Positions 23,511-35,174 of a stretch of 64,000 nt of DNA are shown piece after piece (the first letter of the stretch is position 1; each line of letters begins with the position of its first letter). The notes beneath the pieces are model-generated. The model saw only the letters and a program-made list of their open reading frames with translations. It was not told where the DNA came from and searched no databases. The position numbers and the translations under genes were made by a program. The stretch covers positions 620,001-684,000 of the forward strand of contig JANVFP010000007.1 in NCBI GenBank assembly GCA_027919835.1, given 5' to 3'. This stretch comes from Lentinula raphanica. Taxonomy: Eukaryota > Basidiomycota > Agaricomycetes > Agaricales > Omphalotaceae.

Positions 23511-24001
23511 GCAACAGGCACGAATGTGAAGGCGTCGAAAGTGAACGATACTCATGCAGTACGGTGTTTTTTTGTCTCGGCGCGCGCCCATTCTGCTCAG
23601 AAACATCCCCACCGCTCACGGAGCATATTCCAAACAGGAAAACGGAGAACGACTGTCGTTTGAGGATAAATACCTCACTCAGTATCAAACTAGTGTTGAC
23701 TCCAATCGTGAACAGTCGGGAACCTTCGAGAACCTGACGTTGGCCAACTTATCGATGCACTGTATCAGCATAATCTTCCTCCAAGAGAATCCGATATCCA
23801 TGTGGAGACCAACCGTCAAGCGATGAGTTTCGTCGCTACAACGTCGATGGTTTCCAATGGGGTTAGCTTATCACACCGCCAAGGTATCTCATTCCTAATC
23901 CACTGCAATGTGCTTGGTGAGAGAATTGATTGATATCTATTCACAGTCCGACGACGGCAGGGATACATAACTACCGCAAGGTTTCATCTCTCGTCTCTCT
24001 T

Positions 24002-24015
24002 CAGAGCTGGTCTCC
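24002..24015 (+). promoter_or_regulatory. Shared leader motif CAGAGCTGGTCTCC
   Basis: The same 14 bases precede five of the six secreted-protein genes by about 80-155 bases: 24002, 25367 and 26434 on +, and the complement at 39555-39568 and 47039-47052. In the minus-strand genes it follows a CTATACATAAA-type TATA box, so it lies near the start of transcription or in the leader. Confidence 0.7.
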
Positions 24016-24136
24016 CTCCACAACAAGCGCAACTGTCTTCGCAAAGCGATCAAAAACGCCGTCTTCTCTACGGACTCTCTGCCGCATACTTCTCACGAGT
24101 CACAACATTCGACATCCTATACTCTAGTTCCTAACG

Positions 24137-24868
24137 ATGACTCGTTCCGTGCACATCCGAGTCCTCCCACTCGGAATCCTCCTCCTCAGCTCTCTTATGT
24201 CCACCATCTCTCCGGAGGTCCTCGCTGCTCCGACCTCTGTTAGTAGTAGACTGAGACGCGGTCTAGGCAGAGATGAGTCGATTCATCCCGAGGTTTCGGG
24301 AGTCCTGCCGCATCCCGTTGAAGCTAGGGGCGGTTCTGCTGGCGCCGGCGCCGGCGGTAGTCGTAGTGAAGAAGTTGAAGTCAAACATGAGAATCATGTT
24401 CCTCCACAAGTAAGTGACAGAGTGATCTGAAATCAATGGGCATGTTTGATTAATAGGATTTTCTCCTTTGAAGGAGGCCAGTAAGGAGCTGTATGTAAGT
24501 AGTCTGATGTTTTTCTGTCGTCTTTCATTCACGGCTGATCGGCTTTGTTTGGGGCTGGGGCTGGACAGGATGAACTGAAGAAGCTTGTCGATAAGTTTCA
24601 TCGGATGGCAAGTGAACTGGAAGGTGCCGATAAAATCGAGCAGGAAGATCATAGGCTGCTCAGGTATAAAAATTTTTGTGTCGCGCACCAGGAGGACATC
24701 CGTTCTATGCATGACCAGGCCTCCCGTATTCGTGACGAAGCCGCGAAAGCTGGTGACGAGTCGTTGAAAGGGTTCGCTTCAGACGTCGTTCATCATCTGG
24801 ACCAGTATTTGGAGGCCTTCGAAACGCCTGCCGAGGAAGGGAAGAACGAAGAAGTAAAGAATCGATGA
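24137..24868 (+). CDS. Small secreted coiled-coil protein 1
   Basis: A predicted secreted protein of 197 residues in three exons: 24137-24409, 24474-24494 and 24569-24868. The first exon encodes a signal peptide (MTRSVHIRVLPLGILLLSS through PEVLAAPTS) with a likely cut after VLAA, a region with RRGLGRDESIHP, and a Gly/Ala stretch (GGSAGAGAGGSRSEE). The middle exon codes only EASKELY. The last exon is helical and charged (DELKKLVDKFHRMASELEG, then IRSMHDQASRIRDEAAKAGD) and probably forms a coiled coil. It is a tandem paralog of the gene at 25522. No catalytic motif and no cysteine pattern is seen. An effector-like or surface role is inference from secretion, small size and lineage-specific look. 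Confidence 0.75.
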
Positions 24869-24949
24869 TGGAGAATCGTTGTATTTTCTTTTCATTTGGT
24901 GTATCTTCATTGCTCCTATGTACCTCGAGACGTGTTTTTCTTGAATATA

Positions 24950-25105
24950 GCTATCTGCTTTCTCGCAGCCGCCATCTCAACCTCTGGGATTCTCGCAGCT
25001 CCCATTCAAAGCGATATGCCCGCCTCCAATGATGATAGCACTGAATCGAACCGTTTTGTCGTTCAAATCGAAAGCGGTATGAGTATCACCGACCTCATAT
25101 CATGA
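24950..25105 (+). pseudogene. Truncated secreted-protein paralog
   Basis: Reads IAICFLAAAISTSGILAAPI, very close to the signal peptide of the gene at 26528, then SDMPASNDDSTESNRF and RFVVQIESGMSI before stopping at 25105. The piece DSTESNRFVVQIESG recurs at about 27487-27531 as DSTESIRFVVQIESG, so two broken relics of the same paralog remain. No start codon in good context and no downstream exon were found. Confidence 0.6.
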
Positions 25106-25521
25106 TAAAGAAGACGGAGGTACCCAACGAGTATACAATAACATTTTCCTTGATACATCCTCAAATTGCCCTCCAATAAGGCTGAAGAGAAGGGAGAACA
25201 ACTACAACGTCAATGTCTCAAATGGGGTTGGCTTATCACACCGCCAAGGTACTTCATTCACAATCCACTGCAATGTGCTTGGTGAGAGAATTGATGGATA
25301 TTTATTCACAGTCCGACGATGGGAGGGATACATAATTACCGCAAGGTGATATCTTTTGTCTCTCTTCAGAGCTGGTCTCCTTCCACAACAAGCGCCATTA
25401 TCTTCGCACTCACCGTCTTTTCAAGTTTCAACGGATTCTCTGCTTTATCTGCCATCTATCGTCCAACATCCTCCATACAACTTCCAACATTCGACATCCT
25501 ACTACACTCTATATCCTCACG

Positions 25522-26382
25522 ATGACTCATCCCGTGCACATCCTCCCACTCGGAATCCTTATCCTCATCTCTCTTGTATCCACCATCTCTCCAGAGGTCC
25601 TCGCTGCTCCGACCTCTGTTGTCAGACTGAGACGCGATCTAGGCAGAGATGAGTCGATTCATCCCGGCGAGGTTTCGGGAGTCCTGTCGCATCCCGTTGA
25701 AGCTAGGGGTGGTTCTGCTGGCGCTGGCGCCGGCGGTAGTCGTAGTGAAGAGGTTGAAGTCGAGGCTGCTATCGACCAGCAGACGCAGGCTCGAAGACGC
25801 GAGGTGTTGTTCGATTCGTTCCTGGTTCCTCGTGCCGACGAGCCAGGCAATGAACATGAGAATCATGTTCCTCCACAAGTAAGTGTAAAAGTTGGCTGAA
25901 ACTTATAGACGTGCTCGACTACTCAATGATGTTGTTCTCCTTTACAGAATGCCGCGGACGTCACGCTGCGAGTTAGTAGTCCAAAGTTTTTCGTTCTTTT
26001 TTTCTTTCACGGTTGAACTAATTTTTGGTTTGGGGTTGGACAGGATCAGTTTGATCAGCTTTTAGGAAACCTCACAGAGGTGGAACACAGACTGAGAGGT
26101 GGCGATAGACTATCAGTGTTCGAGCACGAAGAGCGGATGCTCAGGTACAGCGATTTCTGTGACCACGAGAGGGCCATCCGTTCCATGTATGACCAGCTCT
26201 CCCATATTCGTGAAGAAGCCATAAAAGCTGGTGACGAGTCGTTGGAGGAGGACGCTTCTCTACTCATGCTCCAACTGACCGGATGTTTGGAGGCCTTCGT
26301 TGAAACATGTGCAAGGAAAAGGAAGAAGGAAGGTCGTCCTACAGGCTACCGTAGGCTACCGTCTCCGACGCTAAGACTATAG
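25522..26382 (+). CDS. Small secreted coiled-coil protein 2
   Basis: A 239-residue paralog of protein 1 with the same gene plan: exons 25522-25878, 25948-25971 and 26044-26382, all joined in phase 0. The signal peptide reads MTHPVHILPLGILILISLV through PEVLAAPTS. The mature part repeats RRDLGRDESIHPGEVSG and GGSAGAGAGGSRSEEVEVE but keeps an extra block (EAAIDQQTQARRREVLFDSF) that protein 1 lacks. The 8-codon middle exon is NAADVTLR. The final exon is a charged helix (DQFDQLLGNLTEVEHRLRGG, then ERAIRSMYDQLSHIREEAIK) with a basic end. The upstream ~170 bases are nearly identical to those before protein 1, showing a recent ~1.4-kb tandem duplication. Confidence 0.78.
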
Positions 26383-26527
26383 TCTATACATAGCTTCTTC
26401 ATATAATAATACCCCAGAAGATATTCCCGGCCCCAGAGCTGGTCTCCCATCACCCGATTCTGCTTCGCCTTTGTCTGCCTCTGTCCTTCTACATCGTTTT
26501 CGCAAATCTCTCGCAGCCATGACTCCC

Positions 26528-27422
26528 ATGACTCGTTCAACCCACATTCGCATAGCTATCTGCTTTCTCGCAGCCACCATTTCAACTTCTGGCACTCTCG
26601 CTGCTCCCATTCAGGCGATATGCCCGCATCCAATGAGCTCCAGTTCGACCTCGCCTGGGGCTCAGAGACTTGATAAACTCCATTCCAGAGGCCAGATCCC
26701 GGAATTTGCTTCTTACCAACATCGTGATGTTAGAGATGTTGTCAACCGGAGTTCAACTCAAGAAGTAGGTCTATCTTGTTCCGAGCTAGGTGCTACGATG
26801 GTCATGTAGTTGTTCACTTACTAGGACGACGGCGTTGGTCTTACTGATACTACTGATATCAACGAAGGATCGGAGCACGATTGGAATGGGAAGGATCGTG
26901 CTAGAAACGTGAGCCTTTTAATTTTGATCTTGTTGGTTTTTCTGTCTCAGTTCAACATTGGTGACTTTTTTTGGCCCTACAGACCGCTGACTTTACAATA
27001 TCTGCCAACTTGGAAGAACGACTTCATTTCTCCAAACGTGGCTGCATCATTTCTACTACAAGAGACGCCGCCGCAGAAGAGACAATTCAAAAGGTCTGCT
27101 TCAACTTTTACAGCTAGCCACTTCAAACTCCTGATTGTCCTTTCTCCCTATCTGCACATCCCAGATCAAGGAGAAGCTCCGAGAGATGGAAAGAACTGGA
27201 AAGGAATTCCAGATTCTCAGGGAAAATTGGGACGCTACATATCATATAAAGGAGAGTCGTGCATCGTTCATCCAAACAAACAAGAAGGAGATCGAGGAAA
27301 AGGCCGAAACTGCAAAAGAGGCGAAAGATTGGAACCTTCCTTATAATGATAAATTTAACACCCTTGACGATTATATCCGGTTGCAGTCGGATATTCATAC
27401 AGTACAGGCTGACTTAGCGTAG
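26528..27422 (+). CDS. Small secreted coiled-coil protein 3
   Basis: A more distant family member of 229 residues in four exons: 26528-26764, 26825-26908, 26983-27093 and 27165-27422. The signal peptide is MTRSTHIRIAICFLAATIS through GTLAAPI; an in-frame ATG at 26519 would add three residues. The middle exons read DDGVGLTDTTDINEGSEHDW and TADFTISANLEERLHFSKRG. The last exon is a strong coiled coil (IKEKLREMERTGKEFQILR, then KKEIEEKAETAKEAKDW) ending HTVQADLA. The leader motif CAGAGCTGGTCTCC is 80 bases upstream of the start. There is no enzyme signature; the role is unknown. Confidence 0.72.
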
Positions 27423-27429
27423 ACTGTAC

Positions 27430-29727
27430 ATGGAGTGATGAATATTTAACGAAGATGCTTTTCGATTCGATGCTGGACGCGAATCTGATAGCACTGAATC
27501 GATCCGTTTTGTCGTTCAAATCGAAAGCGGTGTAAGTATAAAGTCGTCGAGAGGTCAAATAGGTAGTGGGTTGTCACTCTTTTCCCGCAACCTCCAACGT
27601 ATCCCATTGGGATACCTCGACGGCCCTTTCGAGTCTCCAGTTCGATTGGCTGTGACTGAGACTTCCGTCTCCCGAGCTTCCCGAACGAAGATGGAGGTAC
27701 CCAACAAGGGTACGATAAAGGTTTCCTCAAGAAATTCTCAGGATGCCCTCCAAGATGGCTGAGAAAAGAGGGGACAACAGAGGAGGAGGAGATCGCGATC
27801 AGAGGTGAAGATCAGAGGAAAGCCCATTATAGGCGTACCTCATTGAACCCCCACCAGCTCTCACCTCGTGTATCCGGCAGAGCTGCCATAATGAAAGACA
27901 GCGAAAGATGGGATTCCTGTTCTGTTCCGTAGTCACGCAACTCGCATAACGGCTCTTCTTGTGCACTCTGAACGAGAAAAACGAGTAATCATGGCGCTTT
28001 GTTGAGCGTTTCCTGCATCGGGATCGACATAATGGCAGAATATATCACTTTGATGATTTCAAGTGACGGAACAACACACGTTGACGATGGAGATAGAGAG
28101 AGGAACATTGTCCCTTGGGAATGGGGTGCGATTGTGTTGGAGAGGCAGAGGCAGAAAGGGAAAGGAAGATGTATCAGCTTTGAGAGATGTGGAAGAGGAG
28201 GTCATCGTTGACGCGGATCCACGATAAACACGACGACAATCAATTGTGTGTAGAATATTGGAACAGTATCGTGTGTACCATGATCGCCTTCAGCCAGTGG
28301 AAGATCTGGATGCTAGGACACTAGAAACAAGAGGGGAGATTGTCAGAAGCAAATCAAAGAGGGAGTGTAGAAGAGAACAGCGCACTTTTAGATAAGATTA
28401 TACCCGACAGCTTTTACCCTCCTCGTCACCCCTTTTCCGCTCGGCCAAGCTCGGTCCCCGCCTCGACACTCGACACACCTGTACCGACGATAGCCTCGGA
28501 GCCGAATGTATTCCGTCTGTTTGGCTATCTCGATGCTTACAACTGAAGCGCAGCGAGCACATAGCACAACTGGAGGGTCCATGTAATTGCTAAGTGCTCG
28601 TTACCCCATATCCCTCCTGACGTCCACTCTCCACGACTCGTCCTCCGGCTGGTATAGAGCGAGCATTTCCGTGTATTCGCGTAATTCGATACAGCACATA
28701 GGTCCACCAAGGGTTCGATTCAAATTAATGCCCAACTGGAGGACAGCAAGAGTACTCGATCACGGTGAGAGAAGCGGGAACATAGAAGCCCAGTCGACGA
28801 CGGGTGTGATCTGTGTCCCTTAGTACATACCAGCAGCAGTTTCTGATGGAGACGAAAGGGAGATACCGAATGAGTCGAGAAAGGTGATTGAAGACGTCAC
28901 TGGTGGGCTGGGAGGATGAGAGGGACTGAAGCGTGTATTGTCTGTATACCGATGGTTCTGCAGAGTGTTTAAGGAATACAAAGGACGCAAAAGAAGACAC
29001 GGAAATTCATGATGTGTACGAGATGATGTGCGTCTCCAAGCGTAATCAAGTTGGAGAACACGCCAGACGCAGATAGTTCGATTCGACCTCCTACCCTTCA
29101 AGCTTCGAACTTTTGGGAAATAAACCATGGTCCATGAGCCATTCTTCTAATATCAGCCGAGAAACTCGACTGTCAACCACCAAACTTCCGGCGCGAAACG
29201 CGGAGAGAAGAGTGCTGAAGAGTCCCAGCGACAGGCAGCACAACCATGGTTGTTGTCTCCCTTAAGCAGATGCGGAGTAAAAGAGACGGAGAGAAGACAC
29301 CCATGGTTCTGCAGTATCGGAGTCAGTGGTATTCACTAAAATCTTCTGAAGCCAGTGTCGGAAGGAGTCGCGGTGCGGGAGTCTCAGGAAAGAATGAGAG
29401 TGGTTTCACGGAACTGAGAGCAATAGAAGTAGTAAAAAGCGACGGAGGTGAATCTGTAAGAGCCTGTTGACCTCTTCTCTATCCTCCTTCATGACGGAGA
29501 GAAAGAGAAAAGTCCTGTACTGACTAAGCGGGCGCTAACTCTCTTCATTTGTTTCTTGGGCGCGCTCTTTCGTCCTTTCAATCATCCAGTTTCAATCTTT
29601 CTTGACAATCGCTCTACTCTCTGCACTTTCTGTACCCCGAGTCTATTCGTGCGATGGATAGCAACCTGACACGAGGAGATCACTCCTCTTTCTTTTCCGT
29701 CTCATCCTTCTCATGAACGTGGGGTGT
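27430..29727. other. No gene recognised
   Basis: Only decayed relics are seen: the RFVVQIESG piece at 27487-27531, and a block near 27688-27775 (GATGGAGGTACCCAACA) that resembles 25115-25200. Other open frames are short and without motifs. Confidence 0.5.
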
Positions 29728-31273
29728 CACCTCATAATCCCAATTAACGGAGAATATAATCATAGCCAATGGGGGGGTATTGGCAATGGTAATCGTTATG
29801 CTGTTTCAGTATCTCACAGGTGCGCTATAAAAGCTGAATATCTACCAACCAACTTAGCACAATAAGTATATTTTCGGGTAGTTGGAAAGTAGTTCCTGAA
29901 CGTCGGGCTAGTATTGCAACTGGCATTGTTCAGATTGCATCATAATATGATCCCACTGCGCTCCCCGCCTCTCTCCATCTATTATCCCGCCCAAATCCCG
30001 CCACTGCAATTCAGATACCGTGCCAGTGACCCATGCTCTGTGTAACTGGATGTCACCGTTGACGGAGGTATGCTTGCATAATTATTCTAACTACTTGAAG
30101 ATATCCTGTGCTCAACGGTAGGGCCCGCCGGTGAGGCAGTAGGCCAGAGCTTCAAGGTTTGTACTACTTCTAGCATTTTATTGACACCAGAAACTGGCGC
30201 AAGTAGGCAGCCTTGCGCCTGTAGTGAGGATGGACACCTAGATGATAGTGAGGTCAACGTTGAACAATCTGACATCAACATTTGGAATTTTGAACGAACT
30301 TTTGGGCCAAATTGTGAGGGTGATACTATCGATTAGTATCTGTCAAGGATGCAGAGTCGAAGGCTCGTGTTGGTGGACTGTGTCTTACATGATGGCTTAA
30401 TGTGATCCAAGTCGGATGTCTTGATGATCGCAGTGCAAAAGACAGGAGTGTTAAGAGGAGCTGCAGGTTATAACTTGGGTGATGTACTTATTTATCACTG
30501 TCGTGCCTGCGAGGACACTTCAGACTATATGCGGCGAGAATCTGGCAGACTCTAAAATCTTGCATGATGGAGTACTTAGTCGCGTCAAGTACGTTGGTCA
30601 TTAATCGTGAAGGACCTGATAACTTGACCCAGCTGAACAGCAAAGATGCATCACTGAACGAGACTCTTCCAAATATAATTCTGACAAACTGAGGGCATCG
30701 ATACAAGGACCACATATGACTGTGACAATCATGATGTGGATTCACTGCATAGTACAGCAGATTGAAACAAACTTCATCATGATGTGCACCGAATGCAAAT
30801 AGTAGTTATCCTATGCAGCTTGCTCACCCACTGTATTGCAGTAAGTACTACATTTCTTCTACTCAAGATTGGTTTGTCTGTGGATGAACCGTTTGGTGAA
30901 ACCTTGGCATCTTCAACCTACAACGAGCAACACTATATTCACAACAGAGACACTGGACTACTTGTCAGTTCCAGCGGGAGAGGCTCCTTTTATGGGAGGC
31001 GCGCAATGATGTTCGGACTTATCCGGAGACGCGTGAACTTGTCTGAGAGCAGAGGGCGCTGCAGCGCATGATGTCGTTGATGAACTAATGAAGCTGAAGG
31101 CTGAAGGAGCACTCGGCCAAGGGCCGATCATTCACTTACTGTACTAAGTTGGTTGCTAAATATCCAGCTTTTATAGCGCACCTGTGAGATACTGAAACAG
31201 TATAACGGTTACCATTGCCAATACCCCCCCATTGACTATGATTACATTCTCCGTTATTTGGGATTATGAGGTG
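29728..31273. mobile_element. Element C: TIR element with 8-bp target duplication
   Basis: Inverted ends of about 150 bp begin CACCTCATAATCCCAA; the left copy runs through GGGGGGGTATTGGCAATGGT and GCGCTATAAAAGCTG, and the right copy mirrors it from 31273 back to about 31130. The 8 bases TGGGGTGT flank both sides (29720-29727 and 31274-31281). The 1546-bp body has no convincing gene. An 8-bp duplication with long TIRs fits a non-autonomous hAT or MULE type; I cannot choose. Confidence 0.85.
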
Positions 31274-31660
31274 TGGGGTGTCCGTCAAGCAATTGCACCG
31301 CCGTCTGTTGGGAATCCCGGTCCTCTTCGATATTATCATGCAATGTCAAGAGCGGGAACGATCATACTGTTGGAACTTGGAAGTTTTCGAATGGACTATG
31401 TAGATGGGTCGATCGAGAAAGTTGTTCAACAGGTGGTGTGAGTTTTGGAATAACGAGGTGGGGACGTTGAAAACGCCAATGAAAACGAGTTCCGTTCTGT
31501 GATCACTCCATTGACTGCGCTCGATTCAACCGGGTGGCCCGGATGTATGTAACTTAAACTGGGACAACGATGTAAGTAGTCTAAGTGGCGGCACACAACG
31601 TGAAGAGGCTTCTCTAATAAAAACTTGAATATACCGTTTAACTAACAAAATAGCTCTACA

Positions 31661-32477
31661 CTACTCTGAACCATTGTGACGTTCGTATTTCTCGGCTTCC
31701 AACTCTCGACTGGCAGTAAAACGTCGTTCACTAGCGAGATAGCGAAGTTGATAGGCTTCTGCCCAAGCACATAGAACATCTATACTCCCCGGATTCTGAT
31801 CTTTCAAAGATTCCAAATCCTTTTCCAGGCCGTTAGCAACCCTCTGAATTCGCTCATACTTCTTTTCCTGTTCCTCCAACGTCCCAGTCCCTGCCTCTTT
31901 GAGAGCTTTCGTCTCCTTTGCGATCTCTTCGGTCAGGTCTTTCAGACGCTGATTAAAAAGTGCAAACAACCAGTCAAATGGGATTCGAAGCAATGATTCG
32001 AATGTCAATACCAACCCGTTCAGCTCCACCGTTCTTGCCATTGGTCTGCTAAATGAGGAGAGAAAGTGATCAGTAGATGCTAAGGATAAGAATTTAAACG
32101 AGAAGAGGTTAGCCACTCACAGCCCCGAGCGCCCCACTGCTCAACTCTCGCGGACAATAGTCGCCAACTTCCTAGAGAAGACGTTCCAGACCACATCGAG
32201 AGTACCCGAGAAACGACGGACGTACCCGTGAAGCACCACCATTGTCATGTCCATTTTCAAGACGAGGAAGCATCGCAATGTTTTCGTTCGCACTTTTGGG
32301 CGATGGTGGACGATGGTCCTGAAGGGCTGGAGGCTGAGGTTGTATAGCCTGAGCCTGAGCTCCGATCGAGCTATCGGAAGAGGGAGGAGTAAGAGTAGGA
32401 GCAGCGAGAACACCTGAAGAGACAGCCGCTCCGATGAACAAGATAGCAAGGACTCGAGACGCAGTTGAACGAGTCAT
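31661..32477 (-). CDS. Small secreted coiled-coil protein 4
   Basis: A 190-residue family member on the minus strand with exons 32477-32226, 32048-32016 and 31948-31661. The signal peptide is MTRSTASRVLAILFIGAAVS through SGVLAAPT, nearly the same as in protein 5. A Pro/Ser-rich stretch follows (IQPQPPALQDHRPPSPK). The 33-base middle exon reads QTNGKNGGAER. The 96-codon last exon is a coiled coil (RLKDLTEEIAKETKALKEAG, then KKYERIQRVANGLEKDLES). The middle exon is the same length as in protein 5 and the last exon is exactly as long (288 bases). The donor after the middle exon (GTTGGT) is weak. The shared leader motif is absent here. Confidence 0.7.
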
Positions 32478-33081
32478 AGTAACAAGCGGGATAAGCAGTT
32501 GAAGGTTTCAAAGAGTCAGAAGACAAGGTGCGTTGGTTGTCACAAGAGGGGAAAAATCTCTTGCGGTCTGGAGTGTATGTATAGCAAACGAAGAAGGCGA
32601 TGCGATGGGCTACGATGGGACATGATGCAGGGATGGTGCCAGGTGGGTTCCATCGTTCGGAGATCGGATGTTTGATATTTCGCCTTATTTCGCTCACCCT
32701 CGTTCAATTCTATCGCAAGGATTACAATCAGACACCAGGATTTGCCGTGGATCGAACTGCCTTGTGTACATCTCTGTATCCTCTTCTTGGTGTAACGAAT
32801 TTTGCCCACCGTCGTCGCATTCGTTGGAAATCATTCACGCAGTAGTTTTCATCAGTCCAGAATGTGATTATGGGCATGACGAGCATGAATGTTTAGTCGA
32901 AGATGGGAGTGAGGGTGAGGGTGATGCTACGACTGGGGTAGCCAACCATATCTAGAAGTACTGTTGAACGTTGAACGTTTGAACAGCGGTTGCGTCCGTT
33001 CAAGGAGGAAGAACTTGAAGTTGAACTGGGCGCTAGTTTGCTTGGCGCTCTCTTGCCAAGTCTTTTTCAGTCTTACCATTC

Positions 33082-33532
33082 TTTTTTTTTTTTTTTTTTT
33101 TTTTTAACTCTATGTATAACCGCTAGCAAGTAAGTCTAAGTACTAAGGCGCGGGGAGGCGCGAAGCGCCTCCTTCCTGTTCTGTATGGTAGTCTATGGTA
33201 GTGTCTGTGTCCTGTGTATAGCTAATAGTTATCGTAGGGGGTGAATTGGGATTTTGAAAGTGTAATGTCGTCGCTCGGCCTCAGGCCTCTGTGAATAAAG
33301 AAAGGAATTTCTACGCTATGCAGAGCACACTCTGTCCCCGGTTATGAGGATGGGCGTTAGGGCAAAACCAAGTTCCCTTTCCGGGCGTAACTGCTCCGTG
33401 GCCGTCAGGCTCTTGCTGAACTTGGGCAGCGTCCCCGGTGTTCCTCTTCACCGGAGACACCAAATCCCACGCAACTGGGTTGTGAGTCCAGCGCACCAAC
33501 GCCCGGGGTTTTGTGTGTCTGCTTTCAGTCTT
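33082..33532 (-). mobile_element. Retroposed copy 1 with poly(A) and 17-bp duplication
   Basis: On the minus strand this 451-bp insertion ends in 24 A residues (33105-33082) and is flanked by TTTCAGTCTTACCATTC at 33065-33081 and 33533-33549 (plus-strand sense). A poly(A) tail and a long duplication are the marks of LINE-type retroposition. Its 3' end (CCCCGCGCCTTAGTACTTAG, CTAGCGGTTAT) is shared with copy 2. The interior reads WTHNPVAWDLVSPVKRNTG in one frame, perhaps the tail of a LINE polyprotein, so it may be a 5'-truncated LINE or a SINE. Confidence 0.85.
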
Positions 33533-33559
33533 ACCATTCGACCACCATCTTTTTTTTTT

Positions 33560-34561
33560 TTTTTGTATTCTTGTGATAACCGCTAGCAAGTAAATCTAAG
33601 TACTAAGGCGCGGGGAGCATCTTCTGCTCCGTCCAGCAGGTTTGGGTAAACTAGTATGACGTGATTTCTGTACAAATATTATTAGCGCCTTGTACATTAC
33701 TCAGCGCCTTGTAAATTCCTCCAGCGCCTCAAATTCAATGCCAAATTTATTCTTTTGGCCGGAACTCCGGCATTTTTTCCCAGCGCACTCCGTAAAATCA
33801 GCGCACTCCAGAACAAATCAGCGCACTCCACAACAAATCAGCGCACTCCACAACAAAGCAGTAGCGCTTTGCAAGTCTAAAATGGCACTTTGAGGTTTTG
33901 GCTCATCCTAGGGTCTTTCCTGGCTCATTATATATTTCAGAACTGCTAATAATATTATATAATGCTCTTAAACACTATCAATGTAGAGAACATAGCTAAT
34001 AAACGGCTCATGTGTAAGGAGATGGACCTGAGGAGGCAGGAGGAGACGCCTGGAGACGCGAAAACATCAGTTCTCAGGAGCATGTGAAAGTCACGTGATT
34101 TAGTCAGGTGCTGATTCCCACTGATTCCGATCATCAGATTTGTCTGGACTTATGAGTCAGAGTCATCTGATTTGAGCGCTAAAGCCTGTGACTTATGATC
34201 TCTGGTGACCTAGTTCTGATAAGATAGCTCTGGATGAGAGCTGATGAGTAGATTTAACCAATATAATCAAGGAAATGAAGAAGGAAGTGTCTATTTGCCA
34301 TTTCCTGAACATCAGATGCCTTAAGATCACAAGGGACAAGTGGAAATCTCTAAGTATTACTGGTTTTATCATGGAGTGCGCTGATTTGTTGTGGAGTGCG
34401 CTGATTTTACGGAGTGCGCTGGCAAAAAAATGCCGGAGTTCCGGCCAAAAGAAAAAATTCGGCATTGAGTTCTGAGGCGCTGGGGATTCACGAGGCGCTG
34501 AGCAATGTACAAGGCGCTAATAATATTTGTACAGAAATCACGTCATAGACTAGTGTGTCCG
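33560..34561 (-). mobile_element. Retroposed copy 2, split by element D
   Basis: A second minus-strand copy with the same 3' end, a 15-base A tail (33574-33560) and a 12-bp duplication TCGACCACCATC (33548-33559 and 34562-34573). It is much shorter than copy 1 and is interrupted by element D, so its own bases are 33560-33654 and 34549-34561. Confidence 0.8.
33655..34548. mobile_element. Element D: 0.9-kb TIR element
   Basis: Inverted ends of about 200 bp begin TATGACGTGATTTCTGTAC and continue through AGCGCCTTGTACATT, TTTTGGCCGGAACTCCGGCA and tandem CAGCGCACTCCACAACAAAT words. ACTAG flanks both sides (33650-33654, 34549-34553) as a probable 4-5-bp duplication. There is no coding capacity. It sits inside retroposed copy 2. 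Confidence 0.8.
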
Positions 34562-35174
34562 TCGACCACCATCACCACACACTCTTTTGCAAAATGGCAC
34601 TATTTGTCTGCTCATAGCTCTCGGTTCGGAATAATCAGCTTCACGTAGTGTGGGATAATGGCGAGCGTAACATTGACTCGGATGGCAGTTGCTCTCCATG
34701 TACATCTGGTGCTCATTAATGGTCGTCCAATCATGGGGTCAGGAGTGTCAAGGATGTCAATGAGCAAGGATGAGATGACAGATTATAACGAGCTCATGAG
34801 ACAGTCATTTATTCAAGTATGTGAGCATTGGCAAAATTTTCATTCGCTTTATTGATGGTTTGACCCTCTAGGCTCTTACTATTAATACCAGTAGAGATCA
34901 TCGAATCTTCAATATACGCTCTCCGTACTCTCTGTGAATCGAATCAATATCCAAAACAGTGACTCGCCGAGAGAAGACGATATCGCTCAATGCTCCACAG
35001 CTTCTGTCTCTCCCTATTCAGGTCTGCAGTCTGGACCAGCGCAGGAGATGGAGTCGAGTACACCTAGATGTACATCTCTCTCCCACTCGTACTCTCTATA
35101 CTTATGCACCCCTCCTTCTGGCAATGAGCCCAACATGCAAGAAGGTGCAAGGTGCAAGTTAAATTCTGTTATTG
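34562..35174. other. No gene recognised
   Basis: Short + strand open frames (34658-34855; 34934 to the element B border) show no motif. The second may be an exon end cut by element B but cannot be supported further. Confidence 0.4.

Larger units (their letters stand above)
23815..25380 (+). repeat. ~1.4-kb tandem duplication carrying secreted-protein genes 1 and 2
   Basis: The block beginning near 23850 (AATGGGGTTAGCTTATCACA) recurs near 25219 (AATGGGGTTGGCTTATCACA) with long runs of identity through CAATGTGCTTGGTGAGAGAA and the leader motif into the signal-peptide exon. The offset is about 1.37 kb. Confidence 0.8.

Noticed and set aside
33300..33532. tRNA-like head (possible SINE) in retroposed copy 1
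   Set aside because: A CTGGACTCACAACCCAG hairpin resembles an anticodon arm, but the A and B box sequences are poor, so I kept the neutral call of retroposed copy.
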